Shown here: positions 11,490 through 23,228 of the stretch, piece after piece
How the letters are laid out: each line of letters begins with the position of its first letter
How positions within the stretch are numbered: position 1 is the stretch's first letter
Origin: Ephemerocybe angulata
Taxonomy: Eukaryota; Basidiomycota; Agaricomycetes; Agaricales; Psathyrellaceae
Reading direction: 5' to 3'
Assembly (NCBI GenBank): GCA_013368325.1
Contig: JAACJK010000004.1
Coordinates: forward strand, 310,001-374,000
Length of the DNA: 64,000 nucleotides
The notes under the pieces: generated by a model
What the model saw: only the letters and a program-made list of their open reading frames with translations
What the model was told of the DNA's origin: nothing
Database searches by the model: none
Program-made: the position numbers and the translations under genes

Positions 11490-12015
11490 GGCACAGTATC
11501 CTACGACCATCGGTCAAATCGCCCTGGATCAGTGAGAAGGACCGGTGGGAGCAAAGCGCCAACTTACAATGGTCAGAACACAACAATGGTTAGCCAGGCC
11601 TGCACCTTCCAAGAACCAAGTCGAGGGTTGAAGACTGAAGTACTTGTACTATTGTCCGATCCTAGATCTTTGCGTAGTTTAACCGTGACCGCTGCGGAAA
11701 AGGGTCGGACAAAGAAGCAGGTTGCTACATAGATGCCGGTGTGCCGCAGGTGTGTTGTGAGTATCAGAGATACGGGCTATCCTCGGCCAGTTCAAAAATT
11801 GACGGTCGGAGGTGTACACTGGAAGACGAGCTTCGGCCGCCTCAAAGAGCCCGAGCAGAGGAGATGGACAAGTATAACATACAAGTAGCAAGATAACGAG
11901 AAAGAATATGCACAAATGATAAGTGGTATCCACAGATGGTCAACGTATCTCCAGGTAAATACTATAAAGGTATAAGAAACGGCTATGTAACGAAAATATA
12001 GAATACAGATACGCA
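11490..12015. other. spacer between transposase and gene A
   Basis: Contains the presumed 5' region of the transposase (above 11490) and the 3' untranslated end of the large gene A (below 12015). Short AT-rich minus ORFs are present but none is convincing. I looked here for a terminal inverted repeat of the Plavaka element and found nothing I could support. Confidence 0.4.
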
Positions 12016-14939
12016 TCACAATCCGCCTTCAAGAGAGTGTCCGATGATATCAAGAGCATGCCTTTCGACCGAAGCGAGAAGGGCCCGAAAAGTCGAAGAT
12101 TGCCTGAGGCGCTTTCTCCACTCGCTACGAGGGAGGGGCTTCCAAGTACGCTTAATTTCAGAGAGTCGACCATGATAGAAGTCTTCTGCATCCGACGACC
12201 AACCGGTGAAACCATATCGCTCCTCCCAAAGGTCTGCGGGTGGCCACCATGACACACGGGTAATCTGGTTATCTTGACTGTCTGTAGGGAAGATGATTAT
12301 TAGTTGAAGCATTCGAAGCAAATAAGCAATCACTTACTCCACTGGTCGATATGCCCGCATATTGCGTCGACCTCTTCAACTTGTAGAGCATCATCAACGA
12401 GAAATCCCCCATTCCCATCGCTCCGCACGATGCCACGACCTTCCAAAGCAGCCTGGCTGGGACCACGAAGGATGTCGTCAGTGCTCACATGTGAGATACA
12501 GAGCCTGCCTACAATACCACCTCTCATCACTGCAGCTCGTGCGGCTCCGGGACGTGCGTTAAGAATGAAAGGAACCTGATGAAGGTAGTGGTCGTAGTCT
12601 GAACTCCCGAAGGTTTCGATGGCGTTCCGATACGAAAGAAGGGAAAGCATGCAGGGCCTGGTAGTCAGCGCAGCATCTGGGAGATCGGAAACCTCCTGCC
12701 AAGTCTGGAATTGAATGCCTAGGCCAATGAAGGAGAAAGCAATAGCAGTGAAATCCATGTCATTGTCCCAGCGGCAGATAGTCAAGGCGGTAACAGGCGA
12801 CAGACAACCCAATCGCCATCTCTGGCCATGGTCAGTCGGGAACCAAAACGTGGATCGAGGTTCCTGGACGGTGCGAATAATACGACCCTTATTGTTGTTC
12901 CAGTCTACCTCTTGGACAAGGCATTGAGCCAGGGAGCTTTGGACTTGCTTGAACCTGGGCAGAGATGCGACTGGGGTTCGGTTGTATCTCGATAGATCCC
13001 AGAGATCGCTTGCAGGCTTTCCTTTAGCGAGGGCATGGAAGAAGGAGATCAGTTGCTGACCGGAGGCCGTCGACCAGAGCACGTCACGAGTCGAGTGAGT
13101 CTTCCCCAATCCAAGGACCTTGGGCACAAAACTGGCACTGAGAGGTGGTGATGGTATGGAGAGAGGGGCGAGTGGCTCTACATATCCAAAGAATCGGCTG
13201 GCCACGAAAGAAGGCTGTTCTGGGAGAGGATCCCAAGCGTCCACGTCCGGGTCGGTGCTTGGGCAGGGGACCGCAGCGGCGGGGATCTCCGTGGTGGACT
13301 GCGTCTCAGCAACCATGTGCACATCCTCCTGGGCCGCTCGTGCTACAGGCTCCGCTCCGGTGGGCAGCTTCTTCGATGCGGTCGGGGTGACATCTGGCTC
13401 AGGAATGATCCCATAATGTATTTTCCATATCTCTAGTTCTTGGTGGACGGTAGTCCCGCGGTACTCGGCATCGAGCTCTGCAAGATGCTGCAGGCGTGCA
13501 TCGTCGGCAGGGGCGAAGAACTCGCAGAGATCCCATTCGTTGGACACCGCGTCGTACCGTGCCTGAGACCTGCTGAAGGTGCCATCAGGTTGGAATAGAT
13601 CCTCCAGGTCATCCTCTCTCGCCTTTCTTCGCCGAAATACGCCATCCTCATTTTTGTCCCAGACGAAAAATTTGGTCTTTTTGGGATTGGTGGGCGGATT
13701 GTGCATCCAGTTCAACCTTCGACTGCGGGCAGCTTGAGATTGGTTCGGGATTATCGATGCGTTTCGCACCTCTCTTTCCTTGAACCATGCTTCCCAAGGT
13801 TTGTCCACTGGCTCAGCACGGCGACGGAAGGGCTGAAACAGTTCTTTCGACAGGCGTGGAATGGGAGGTTCAGAAGTTATGGGTAAGACGGTCTCCTCCG
13901 TGGGGCCAGGGGTGCCAGTGGGGACGATCACAGCATCTGTAGGCGGCGCGTATCTTTTCCAGAAAGGGTTCTTCTCGGCGATGGCAATCTCCCGAGGCCC
14001 CCAACGATACCACACAGGAACCTTAAACTCGCAAAGCCAATCGATTGACACCATGCCGTGTTTGATTGGCCTGTCGTCATCTGGGATACTGACGAACGTT
14101 CCAACTCTCTCGACCGTGTCGTCGAAGGAGGCGAGGCATGAGTTTGGAAGGCTGCTCACGAAGCGGCCATCAAGCCCATCCTTCCCATTCTGCTCTGCTT
14201 TCGGCGCGCCTCCAACCTCCGATATATAGTCGCTTGCTAGGATCTCCATCCATTTCGGCACAGTGCGATATCCGGCTTTTCTTGTCGCCCTATCCACGGC
14301 TTCGCTGACGGCAATAGTGTATGCAAGACACGCGAACCACACTGAAAACCAAGACAGGGCGTCAAAAATGTCCTCCTTCAAGTTGTGCTTCCCACCAGGG
14401 CCCTTGTAGGTCTTGTTATCGACTCGAGCACAAGGGTAGGCCGGACGAACAGCGGGTGCACCAGACCGGAAGATGAGAAGGTGAACCGCAAGGGCGATCT
14501 TGGCTTGGAGTTCCTTCCAGTCATGCCATACTGCTGGGCTAGGGTAGAACCGGCGGGTGGAAGGATCGAACAGGACCTTGGGAATGCGAAGAAGAGGATA
14601 GAGTGGGGGAGAGGACAGGTCTGGCCGGAGGGGGAGGAATGCCAAGTATCCATGAGGTGTGGTCCACCACTGAGGCTTTTGGAAGTGCTGTATGTCGTAG
14701 TCTCTTCCTTGGATGACGCCGTCGTTGCTCGACTCTACTTTCGGGGGCAGTTCGAGGTTCACCCGCCTGCAATTGGGCGAATAGTATGTTTCGCCATCAA
14801 AGTTGTATAGGAATCCACCTGAGACCACAGGATTATCGTAGAGCAGGTCGACGGAGTGACAGCTCTGTAAGATTGTGTCTGGCACGGCTGCAGTGTATGC
14901 CAGGCTGGGGGGCTGGGCATTGGGGTAAAACACGTCCAT
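12016..14939 (-). CDS. gene A: large unknown protein, NEWDLCEF family
   Basis: Two exons (14939-12338 and 12281-12016, intron 56 bp, phase checked) give 955 aa, starting MDVFYPNAQPPSLAYT and ending HSLEGGL. No known enzyme domain recognised. Landmarks: YYSPNCRRVNLELPP; HGYLAFLPLRPDL; LSWFSVWFACLAYTIAVSEA, a hydrophobic helix; RVGTFVSIPDDD; MVSIDWLCEFKVPVWYRWGP; KKTKFFVWDKNEDGVFRRRK; YDAVSNEWDLCEFF; a C-terminal part with RGIVRSDGNGGFLVDD, EVDAICGH and VSWWPPADLWEERYGF. The same landmarks in the same order occur in gene B at 23.5-26.4 kb, so this is a real conserved family with paralogues in this window. It is divergent from the TET/JBP gene, with an 880-bp shared promoter region, and co-oriented with the transposase. 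Function unknown. It may be an accessory gene of the transposon-TET block (inference). Confidence 0.85.
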
Positions 14940-15818
14940 CTAGAAGCAGCGAAGAACAGTATGTGATATGTGATTCGAGCAACGATAAACGTCACACAGC
15001 CAGTAAGAATAACGATGGATGTTACTCTTAATGACAGGGAGGAATAGCGATGAACGCTGTCCCTAACGCTCTATCCGGTGGGAACTTGCAAGTTTCCGGT
15101 ACATTGAATGTCCGACTGATCATCAATCCCAGGGCTGAGCGGCCGAGCGCGGCTGAGGCTCAGAAGCGCTTGAGTCTTCAACAGCAACCATGATGAGGGG
15201 AGGAGGAGGGGCATCGTTCATCGATGCCCCTCCTCAGTGCGAGTAGGAAGGGCATCATTCATTGATGCTTTTTTTACAAGGGAGTATTTCAACGACTTCC
15301 GTCGGTTCCTGCTGTGGTTCCTAGTTCCCATGGACAGGTTGTACACCATATCGAGACAGCGACTCGCCCGCCATACTACCTGGCGGCCCCCGACGTTTGT
15401 GTTCTTGAGGAGAAACAATCCATGACATCACCATGCGAACGAATGAGCAGGAGGGCCAAGCTGCTTGGACCAGGGACCTTGAATGGGTACATCCACATCT
15501 GGGTTAGATCCGGTCTGCCTTTAACCCAGATCAGGAGGGGAGGAGATTCAGGAGAAAGCCTCTGGACAGCTTTCGCCCATGAAGCGTCTATATCATTTGG
15601 AGGAGAACGTCGTCCAACGACTTTCGTCTCTTTCGCTATCAACATGGTGGCTGAGTACCGACTATGACCCAAAGTACACGGAGGGAGAGAGACGGATGGT
15701 CCCTGGACTTGTAGGCGACTTGTTATGGGCATCATGTACCGAAAAGGTTAGTGTAAAAATGGACTGTGAGATAAGGATTCGAGGAACCAGCTGACATCCC
15801 CCATTTCATCCCTTCCCA
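14940..15818. promoter_or_regulatory. divergent promoter region of gene A and TET/JBP gene
   Basis: An 880-bp region separates the start of gene A (minus) from the first safe start of the dioxygenase (plus). It contains the two hairpins at 15203-15272. Open frames exist on both strands between 15314 and 15794 (one of them MKRLYHLEENVVQRLSSLSL at 15579 plus). They cannot be joined to the dioxygenase in phase with a normal donor, so an upstream exon remains possible but unproven. Confidence 0.4.
15203..15272. repeat. two tandem hairpins with TTCAT loop
   Basis: Hairpin 1: perfect 14-bp arms GAGGAGGGGCATCG (15203-15216) and CGATGCCCCTCCTC (15222-15235) around loop TTCAT. Hairpin 2: GCATCA (15252-15257), the same loop TTCAT, then TGATGC (15263-15268), extended by G-T and A-T pairs. 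Between the two, both sides of the stem change together (CATCG/CGATG to CATCA/TGATG), so pairing is kept. A related set lies upstream of gene B. Confidence 0.8.
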
Positions 15819-18800
15819 ATGCCAGGCAATTTATCGACGCTCAGGCAGTACAGCGAGCAGCACCTTGCCCTTGTCGGTCGAAACCCTCGGCTACCAGCAA
15901 TTTATGAAGCATTTAATCATCCGCTTTGCCTCGACCGCAATGGGGGGCGTACATTTGTCATTCCGTTCAACACACACCCCGCCGCGATGAACGAGGCAGC
16001 GCAGTTTGAGAAGGGCCTGAAAGTACCGCAGGGACAATTGCCTGAACTTAGAGCAGCAGGTATGTCACCGATGTTTGCACGTTTAGCTTTCCTGACAAAG
16101 ATACTAGGGTTACTCGAACTAAAAAGTGGGGATTACCTACTCGGGAGGGATCAGACGATGGGGAGTGATCCCAGCAAAGATAAAGTCATTGCATGGGTTG
16201 TTGGACGGTATGTGAAGCTTGATGAACGGAAGTACCAATACCTAACGACGAACATGCTAGATCCTTAATCGATGCAAGTCTAATTGCTAGATTACAAAAT
16301 GCGATTCTGAAGGCGCTTGGGGAGAGGGAGACAAGAACCCCCGAAAAAGTGTACATGGAGAACGGCGCGACGCCTGTGGGGAAGGCCACCAATAGATCCT
16401 ACAATGTGGCTACGGTTGTCGAACGTCCGAAGATGACCGTTGCTCCTCAAGCGAACTTCAAAGCGGGGGAGTCGACGCCTTTCAAGGAATGCGCGGCCGA
16501 GTTGTGTAAGGTATGTATCTAACTGCACGGGGCTCGTACAGCGATTGACAACCTGGTGCATAGGCCATAATCCCTGTCGCAATGGCGAACTTTGAATTCG
16601 CTCCCCAAGCCCTGCAAGACACGATACGCAACCGTTCAGAGGTATTGGGGCTACCGCGGATAGGACATCCTGGAAACTACGCGTACTATACAGTCCAGTG
16701 CAATGTCTCCTCAGTGAAGAGAGGCGGACGTCGTGAGTACTATGATTGGACTTGGATATTCCAACAGCCCAGCTCACACGTCGTTACTAGTTTCTGAGCA
16801 GCTGGGCACTGTGGGCGGCGCACACTCGGACAGCCATGACAGCCCAGGGCACTTCTCCAACATGCTGACGCATTGCGACTTGCCTCCTGGTTGGCATCCA
16901 GGGTACTTCCATCTACTTGGGCTAGGTGTATTCGTCTCTCTCGCGAACGGACTTGGCTTCAATTTCCAAGGCAATCGCTGGCATGCAGCGTCCGGCCCCT
17001 TTGCACCAAACGACGCCCCGGCGGACGTGCCTTGGGCGTACCGCTTTGCTGGCATCAGCTACCCTCCCGAAGAGATGGTAGGGCAGGATTGTCGTTATCG
17101 GGTCGCAGCCTCAGCAGGAGAAGGGAAGGAGGGTCTTCACCTGACACCAGAAATGATGAACCTTGAGTGAGTGCATGTTCTGACCCATCGTATCTGTAGA
17201 GCTAACGCACAATCTAGTTACACAACAAACATGCAGACAGGTGCCAATCGTGCGCTATGGGTTCGCGATGCCCTCCCCTTTATGGATCGCCAATCTTACA
17301 TGAACTTCGTGGCGAGGTTGACATACGACTTTCATCGGTACATTCTCAACCAAGTTCCGGAAGAGGTTGAAGTAGATTTCGACAGCGATAGCTTCTTCCC
17401 CCTCCTTTCATTTAAAAAGGAAGATGGAAGCCGGGGGAGGGCGGAGGTATGGGAGCATGCACCACCTGTGGGGAAGGAGCGAGCAGTAGCATTTCATGCG
17501 ACGTGGAAGGACGCTGCTCGGAAATGGGAGGACCACGTTGATGGAATGGTGGCTATGATTCCATCCAGGTTTGTGGCCAACCGAAAGTTGGACAGCGTAG
17601 CGCACCCCAGTAAGTCGTAGATCCTGCAATGCTCACATTACTGACATATACTAACTACCTCTACGTAGTCATCGAAGCATCGCCAGGTGGGAACAGCAAT
17701 GCTGTAGCAGGACCGTCACACCAGGTTGCAAAACAGAAGAAACGCTCGCGAGAGGATGAGGAGACGGTCGTGGTTGTTCGCCGGCCAAAGCGTGCCAAGA
17801 CTGCGCAAGTGCGGAGCTCAGTAATGGGGGAGGAGAGTAGCAATGAAAGTGGCAGCGACTGCGAGTCTTTCAAGGAGTATGTGGTACGAAGGTCAGCCCG
17901 CCTCAAGGATCAGCGTGTACCGAGCTCCGTTCAAGGAGAGGAAAGCGACCGTTCGACGAACACCGACCGTGAAGATGAAGAGATTGCGCCGGCCACGGCG
18001 CGTGCTGCCACCCCAATGGCACCTAGGAAACAGGGGCGGAATAGGAAAGGAAAAGCCGTGGCTACTGCAAGGAGGTCTGCTAAGGGAAAAGGAGTCGCAT
18101 CGTCAAGGAGGGGGGTAAGGAAGAGCTTTGACGCCACTGGGAAACCATCAAGTGAGTTATCCAACTCGTCTTTATTGTCCAACCGCTAATATGGAATATA
18201 GGCAACCTCTACCCCTTCCTCCAGCAGTCATCTGTGCTTCACCTGGAGCGGGAGGTTATGGAACTTGCCTCGGAGCGCGACAGTGTGTTTAACGATGAAG
18301 ACAGTATGTCGGAGGTCGAATCCAAGCTGGAGAAAGCATGCGCAATCATCGAACACCAGCCCCTTGACGTCAAAAACCTTGCGAACATCTCCACAATCCT
18401 TACATGTGCGTCGCAGGTGCAGGGACACTTGCTTAAACAGCAGTACGACGTCCGCGTTCTACGACGGAATATAGCGCACGCCACGTTGGAATCGTGGAGG
18501 TGGATGCAGTTAACGTTACCGAAGATGGCCCGGACTTTGCAAGCAGACTCGGAATCGCGCGCGAGAAGTCTGCGTCGAAACGCCACCTGGCTGAGCAAGC
18601 TTGTTGCCCTTCTTCGCATCGTCGTGATGGGTAGCGATGACAGCATCATGGTCTCGGCAACTGACTGCGGCTTCACGGAGGCGAAGGTCACATCTGTTGC
18701 GTTCCATAACAAGTGGGCAAGGAGATCTTATCTGCCAGAGGCGGAGCTCCAGGACATCGTGTGCTACGTAGTGCCTTCTATTGTGATGGGGTGGATGGGT

Positions 18801-20003
18801 TGGTCGAGCAGTGACCGACAGGACAAGAGGGAGAAGCAGGCCTGGTTCCTTCATGCAATCGTGAGCACGCTAGGCGAAGAAGTTGTCACAATGGGGTACG
18901 CATGGACGCTCATCAGCCAGCTCAAGTTCAACGACATCATCCTTGGTCCCAACCCACATCGCGCCGTCTATCCGAAAGGGCTGGAAGGGTTCATGCAGGC
19001 TTTTAAAAAGCACCCAATATGCGATCCCGACTCCCAAGAATGCCAACTCTACAATACGTACGTCCAGCTCTACCGCGGCGATATAGAAACATCCGAAATT
19101 ACACTGCCACCGTCCGACGATAGATGGAACTTGTTCGTCGACATGCTCTTAACGGCGTTGTGCTATGTCCGCAATCCATCTTCCCCTGGTCAACCTCCCA
19201 GCGACGTTCCCAAGCCCAAGTTCTACCAACTCCTCCTGGAAGATTCTGACTTCTACCTCCCCATTCGCGAGAAGGCGTTTAGTCGTGTCCGCAGTCGATC
19301 AGAGCTAGGCCCTTACCGGGAAGGAATCATCGATACCCAGGCAGGGCTTTTCAGCGCAGTCGTTTGGAGGGCGATCACATTCCGCAGTCGCTTTTCTAAA
19401 ACCCATCGCATGTACTTTGCAAGCTCGGACGACCTTCAAGGCCTGGTGGACGATATTGTAGAAGGGCAGCAGGTGTCCGAGCAGTTCTTCTGTGATAAGC
19501 GCGCGTATGGTCAGCCGACAGCCCGGGCGTTGAAGTACCACCACGCGTACTGGGAGGCCGCCTCAAACGTGAACTGGGCGGGCTTCGTTTCATCGAACCC
19601 CACCTTCTCAGAGACGGTGGAATACTTCAAGGGTGGTCGGCAGATGGGCCCAAACACGCAGTTATTTCCGCAGCTCGGAGACTTGGGGCGCCTGACTCTG
19701 GCGGGCGATCTTGCTTATGCAGGCGTGTGTGCGATGCCCACAAACGAAGAGCTTGCCGAGGCGATTGTGGACCTCAACTCAGGTGCGACGGGAGGATTGC
19801 GGGCGCTTGGCTACATATCAAGCCATTGGCCATATACACGTGAAGAGAAAGTGGTTGCTGTTGGAACGGCATTGACATCGCTCATGGAGCGCATCCAGGA
19901 GACCTTTGGGGAAGAGGCGGTTTTGGAGATGGGAATGGACTTAATTACGTTGGAACACTCACTCTGCAAGTTCAGCCGGGCACTGCATATCAAAGCATTG
20001 TAA
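15819..20003 (+). CDS. TET/JBP-family 2-oxoglutarate/Fe(II) dioxygenase with long C-terminal extension
   Basis: Eight exons join in phase: 15819-16059, 16108-16207, 16261-16510, 16564-16732, 16791-17166, 17218-17609, 17669-18151, 18202-20003, giving 1270 aa. Exon 5 carries the catalytic core: GGAHSDSHD (HxD iron ligands), GYFHLLGLGVFVSL, NFQGNRWHAAS (distal His) and WAYRFAGISYPP (Arg expected to bind 2-oxoglutarate). This is the layout of basidiomycete TET/JBP enzymes, which oxidise 5-methylcytosine or thymine in DNA; all key residues are present. Exon 7 is a Lys/Arg/Ser-rich linker with several basic clusters (KQKKRSRED, RRPKRAK, RKQGRNRKGK), probably nuclear-localising or DNA-binding. Exon 8 alone encodes about 600 aa of mostly helical sequence I cannot assign. 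Substrate is inferred from the family, not shown. The start at 15819 is the first ATG in frame, and an upstream exon is possible. Confidence 0.85.
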
Positions 20004-21060
20004 CCGATGTAGCTTTCGCATTCAAGTTGTCATGCACCAATACATTCCGGGAACCCTTCGTCTCTCTGAAGTCAGACTGTACTAGTACGATATCGTGTTT
20101 GGATCCCTGAAAGGAGCATCCCATCTACAATTTCGTTCGACACATGCCGACCAGAAGTAAGACGAATTGGACGAAAAGAAAGTAAGAAGTCGACAGTGGA
20201 GGAGCAGCAGGACAAGGTGAACGCTTCGGCGCATATCGTAAAACGGACACCGACTTTGATACAGAACTCACCGACCGTCGCGTGAGCTCTGCTTTTCTAC
20301 ATTTCTGCTTTTGCTGAGAGCCGACCCCATGCGAGGGCCACGGTTGATGATGGTCAAGTGCGTCGTAGAGGACGATGACTGAGCGAGCGGGTCTATTGAG
20401 GTGAGGAATGATAGCCTGACTTGGGCTTTGCAGCAGGAACCATGCCCCTACATTCACTAGGCAGTGGTTTGTCGGCAGGTTGTGTGCAGGGTGTTCGGTT
20501 GCGACTGAACACTGTATGCATTGTGCCGATGTCATATCGACATCGTTGGAAAGAGGAAGGAGGAAGACAACGAGCTCGGTGAGATTACCAAGGTGTCGAG
20601 GTTCGCGAGCTGATACAGCGTGTTCAGGAACTGGTGCCATATGTGGTCATCCATGTCGAAGGCATATATATGCACCGTACCAGTTCTGGGGGTGTCTGAG
20701 CCTTGCCAAGGAGAGGTGATCCTCGATGGGCAGCATTTTGAACCTGGGAGAAGCGCAGGCGTGACTTGATGGCGACACACTCCCAGGACAGCCTGAGGTC
20801 GCTCGCAATTTGACGTAGTGAGCGGCTCGCCATGACGAGCTCTGGATCTGTCCAGTCGTTCGGGTGGTGGTGCAGCGGGGCGTTGAGCCGAAAGAGACCT
20901 TCAGGTACGTTCCAGTCGGATTACTCGAAGCAGACTGAACAAGTTGATGCGTCAGCTTGGAGATGTACAAATTGGCTGAGACTGGAAGTCCTTGGAGATA
21001 AGAATGAGATTCGCCAGTCTCGTACACCCCGGCCATGTTTCCCCATATCGTCAAGCCCTT
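20004..21060 (-). other. possible decayed minus-strand gene
   Basis: Minus-strand reading gives protein-like pieces in shifting frames: ELVMASRSLRQIASDLRLSW near 20830, FDMDDHIWHQFLNTLYQLAN near 20640, and LPTNHCLVNVGAWFLLQSPS near 20450. They could be exons of an F-box or LRR-like gene or a remnant. I could not join them with good splice sites and see no diagnostic motif. Confidence 0.25.
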
Positions 21061-21735
21061 GATCGACCATAGTGGTGGATGTTTTTCCACTTGCTTTTTA
21101 TTGCATTAATGTTGCTGAAGCCGTTTATCTGCAGGATGCTGACCACAATGTGATCGAACACATAAACAACTATTCCGTATCGAAAGAGGAATGGGGCGCC
21201 ATTGTTGAGCTTGGGGTGGGCCGTCCGTGTCATTCACGAGTTTGTCGTGGTTTGCCCACGAACCACCAAGTTCCAACCAACACCATTGCAAAGAAGCTTG
21301 GTTGGGCTGTCTGACGCGGCCCTAAACTAGTGAAGCAACCGAAACAGCAATGGGGCGCCGTTGAACGGTACACTATTGGAGAGGGAGGTGGAGGGAGACG
21401 GCCCGAGGTGGGCACCACCACCCTAGGTCAGTACTGCCGTCTGTCCGCCCGAATCTATGCCCCAGCGCTGCAAGGCGCATTCTGCCCGTCTTCGCCAAGT
21501 TTCCCGAGCCCAAAATGTTGGATCTCGGCGGATTTGGATGGACTTTTGAATCAACACAGCTCGGGCATCCGGTGCATAGCACTGAATTCTATCGCATTCA
21601 GCCATTTTCTAACGCCCCTGCAGGACCGACTTCGATAAATACCATCCTGGTACTTCGGTAAGGCTGATAGTATGCGCCACTACCATCTTACGCGCAACGC
21701 GTACTGGTGCCCGTCATCAACGTCGACAAGCCCTG

Positions 21736-22138
21736 GAGCGTTATCCCTGCCCAGGAGGAGAACGACTTGATCACCGACTCCGAGGTTGTCCCGTTATCGA
21801 CACTCTCAGCCACGTCTATGGCAAGGTTCTGGGCAACGGAAAGTGCGTATTGGTGCAGTTTGTTGCGTGATTTCGTGCTGATGATACTCTTTAGGCTTCT
21901 CCAGGTTCCATTCGTCAAGGTCTGATTCGTTCCATCGATCGCCGAGGACGTTTATCTGTCTTTCGTGATGCATACTACTTACCCTGCTATAGGAAAAGGA
22001 TCAAGGGTCCGGTGTTGTCGTCCTTGTCCTTTACACCCATATCCATGCATTTCTCTCCTTTTATGATCATGCCTCCTACACCCATATCCATGCATTTCTC
22101 TCCTTTTATGGTCATGCCTCCCATGAATCATATGCTGC
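21736..22138. repeat. direct repeat copy 1 (about 400 bp)
   Basis: Matches 22400-22775 in the same orientation with moderate divergence, starting near GAGCGTTATCCCTGCC and ending at CATGAATCATATGCTGCA. This copy contains an extra internal tandem duplication of about 45 bp (CACCCATATCCATGCATTTC..., 22032-22120) that the second copy lacks. Confidence 0.8.
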
Positions 22139-22399
22139 ATGCCCGAAAGCCGCGTCGATTGGAAGAAGTGCTTGCAACGCAGGGGGTTTTGGGAGATCTG
22201 TGTCAATGGTTTCGCCCTCCTGGGCCTCAGTGAGGCATGCTCCAGTCTACGTTTTCTAGTCGTTCTATCAGCGCCGCATGTCGTCGCTCATCTACTAGCA
22301 TTGCGTCCATGTGTCCGCCGGTCACGGTCGTGTAGGAAAGCACCGCCAGCATCTAGGACGTCGCCGTCTTGCTGGTGGTCAGCATCCGGTGCGTAGCAA

Positions 22400-22775
22400 G
22401 AGCATTATCCCTGCCGAGGAGAACGTATTGACCGCCGACTTCGAGGCTGTTCCGTTATCGACACTCTCAGCCGCGTTTATGGCAAGGTTCTGGGCAACGG
22501 AAAGTGCGTATTGGTGCAGTTTGTTGCGTGATTTCGTGCTGATGATACTCTTTAGGCTTCCCCAGGTTCCATTCGTCAAGGTCCGATTCGTCCCATAGAT
22601 CGCCGAGTACGTTTATCTGCCTTTCGTGATGCATACTACTTACCTTGCTATAGGAAAATGATCAAGGGTCCGGTGTTGTTGTCAAGCTGATCGCTTAAAC
22701 TGGTCCTCTACACCCATATCCATGCATTTCTCTCCTTTCATGAGCACGCCTCCGACCATGAATCATATGCTGCAA
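22400..22775. repeat. direct repeat copy 2
   Basis: Second copy of the 21736-22138 sequence, 660 bp downstream. It includes the conserved block TTATCGACACTCTCAGCC...GGCAACGGAAAGTGCG and one copy of the CATCCATGCATTTCTCTCC tail. Both copies lie between the TET gene and gene B. No transposase or clear terminal repeats accompany them. Otherwise 21061-23228 holds no gene I can support. Confidence 0.8.
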
Positions 22776-23228
22776 CATGCTCCTCTTCAAACTTCAAGGC
22801 GGCTGAGGTTTTACCCAGACGGTCTAGCTGCGGCCTGTTTCCGGCATCAGGTGTCGCTGGTGGATTGCAAGGTGGATTGTGTTGGCCGGCGGGTGCTCAT
22901 TTTGTAGTGCAGCGTGTATACTAATAGGATGTCGGACTATTAAAGTTTGTACCGAAAAGTTACATAGTGTAAAGGAATCTTCTGTATGTCTAATATACCA
23001 ACTTGAAAGGAGCATATTTGGGTATTTGAATATTGACTCCGACTCGGAGGGAACAAGCGCCCGCCGACATGGCCCGTGCATTTTAATCATGTGACGGACC
23101 TGGAAATTCAGCGCCGGTCGACTCGGATGGGAAAGTATTACGTACTCGGCCATGAAGGCCTTTCTGAAGGTGGGTAGGGTCAATACCTCACCAAGACCTC
23201 ACCTTAGTCAAAGTCGGCCGACTCACAA

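Noticed and set aside
6346..12015. Terminal inverted repeats of the Plavaka element
   Set aside because: Compared both flanks by eye and found no matching ends I could defend.
15314..15794. Upstream exon(s) of the TET/JBP gene, or a minus-strand gene at 15376-15735
   Set aside because: Both strands show moderately protein-like frames, but none joins the next exon in phase with a normal splice site.
20125..21090. F-box/LRR-like gene on the minus strand
   Set aside because: Pieces look protein-like but sit in different frames without good splice sites or a recognisable F-box; listed only as a possible remnant.
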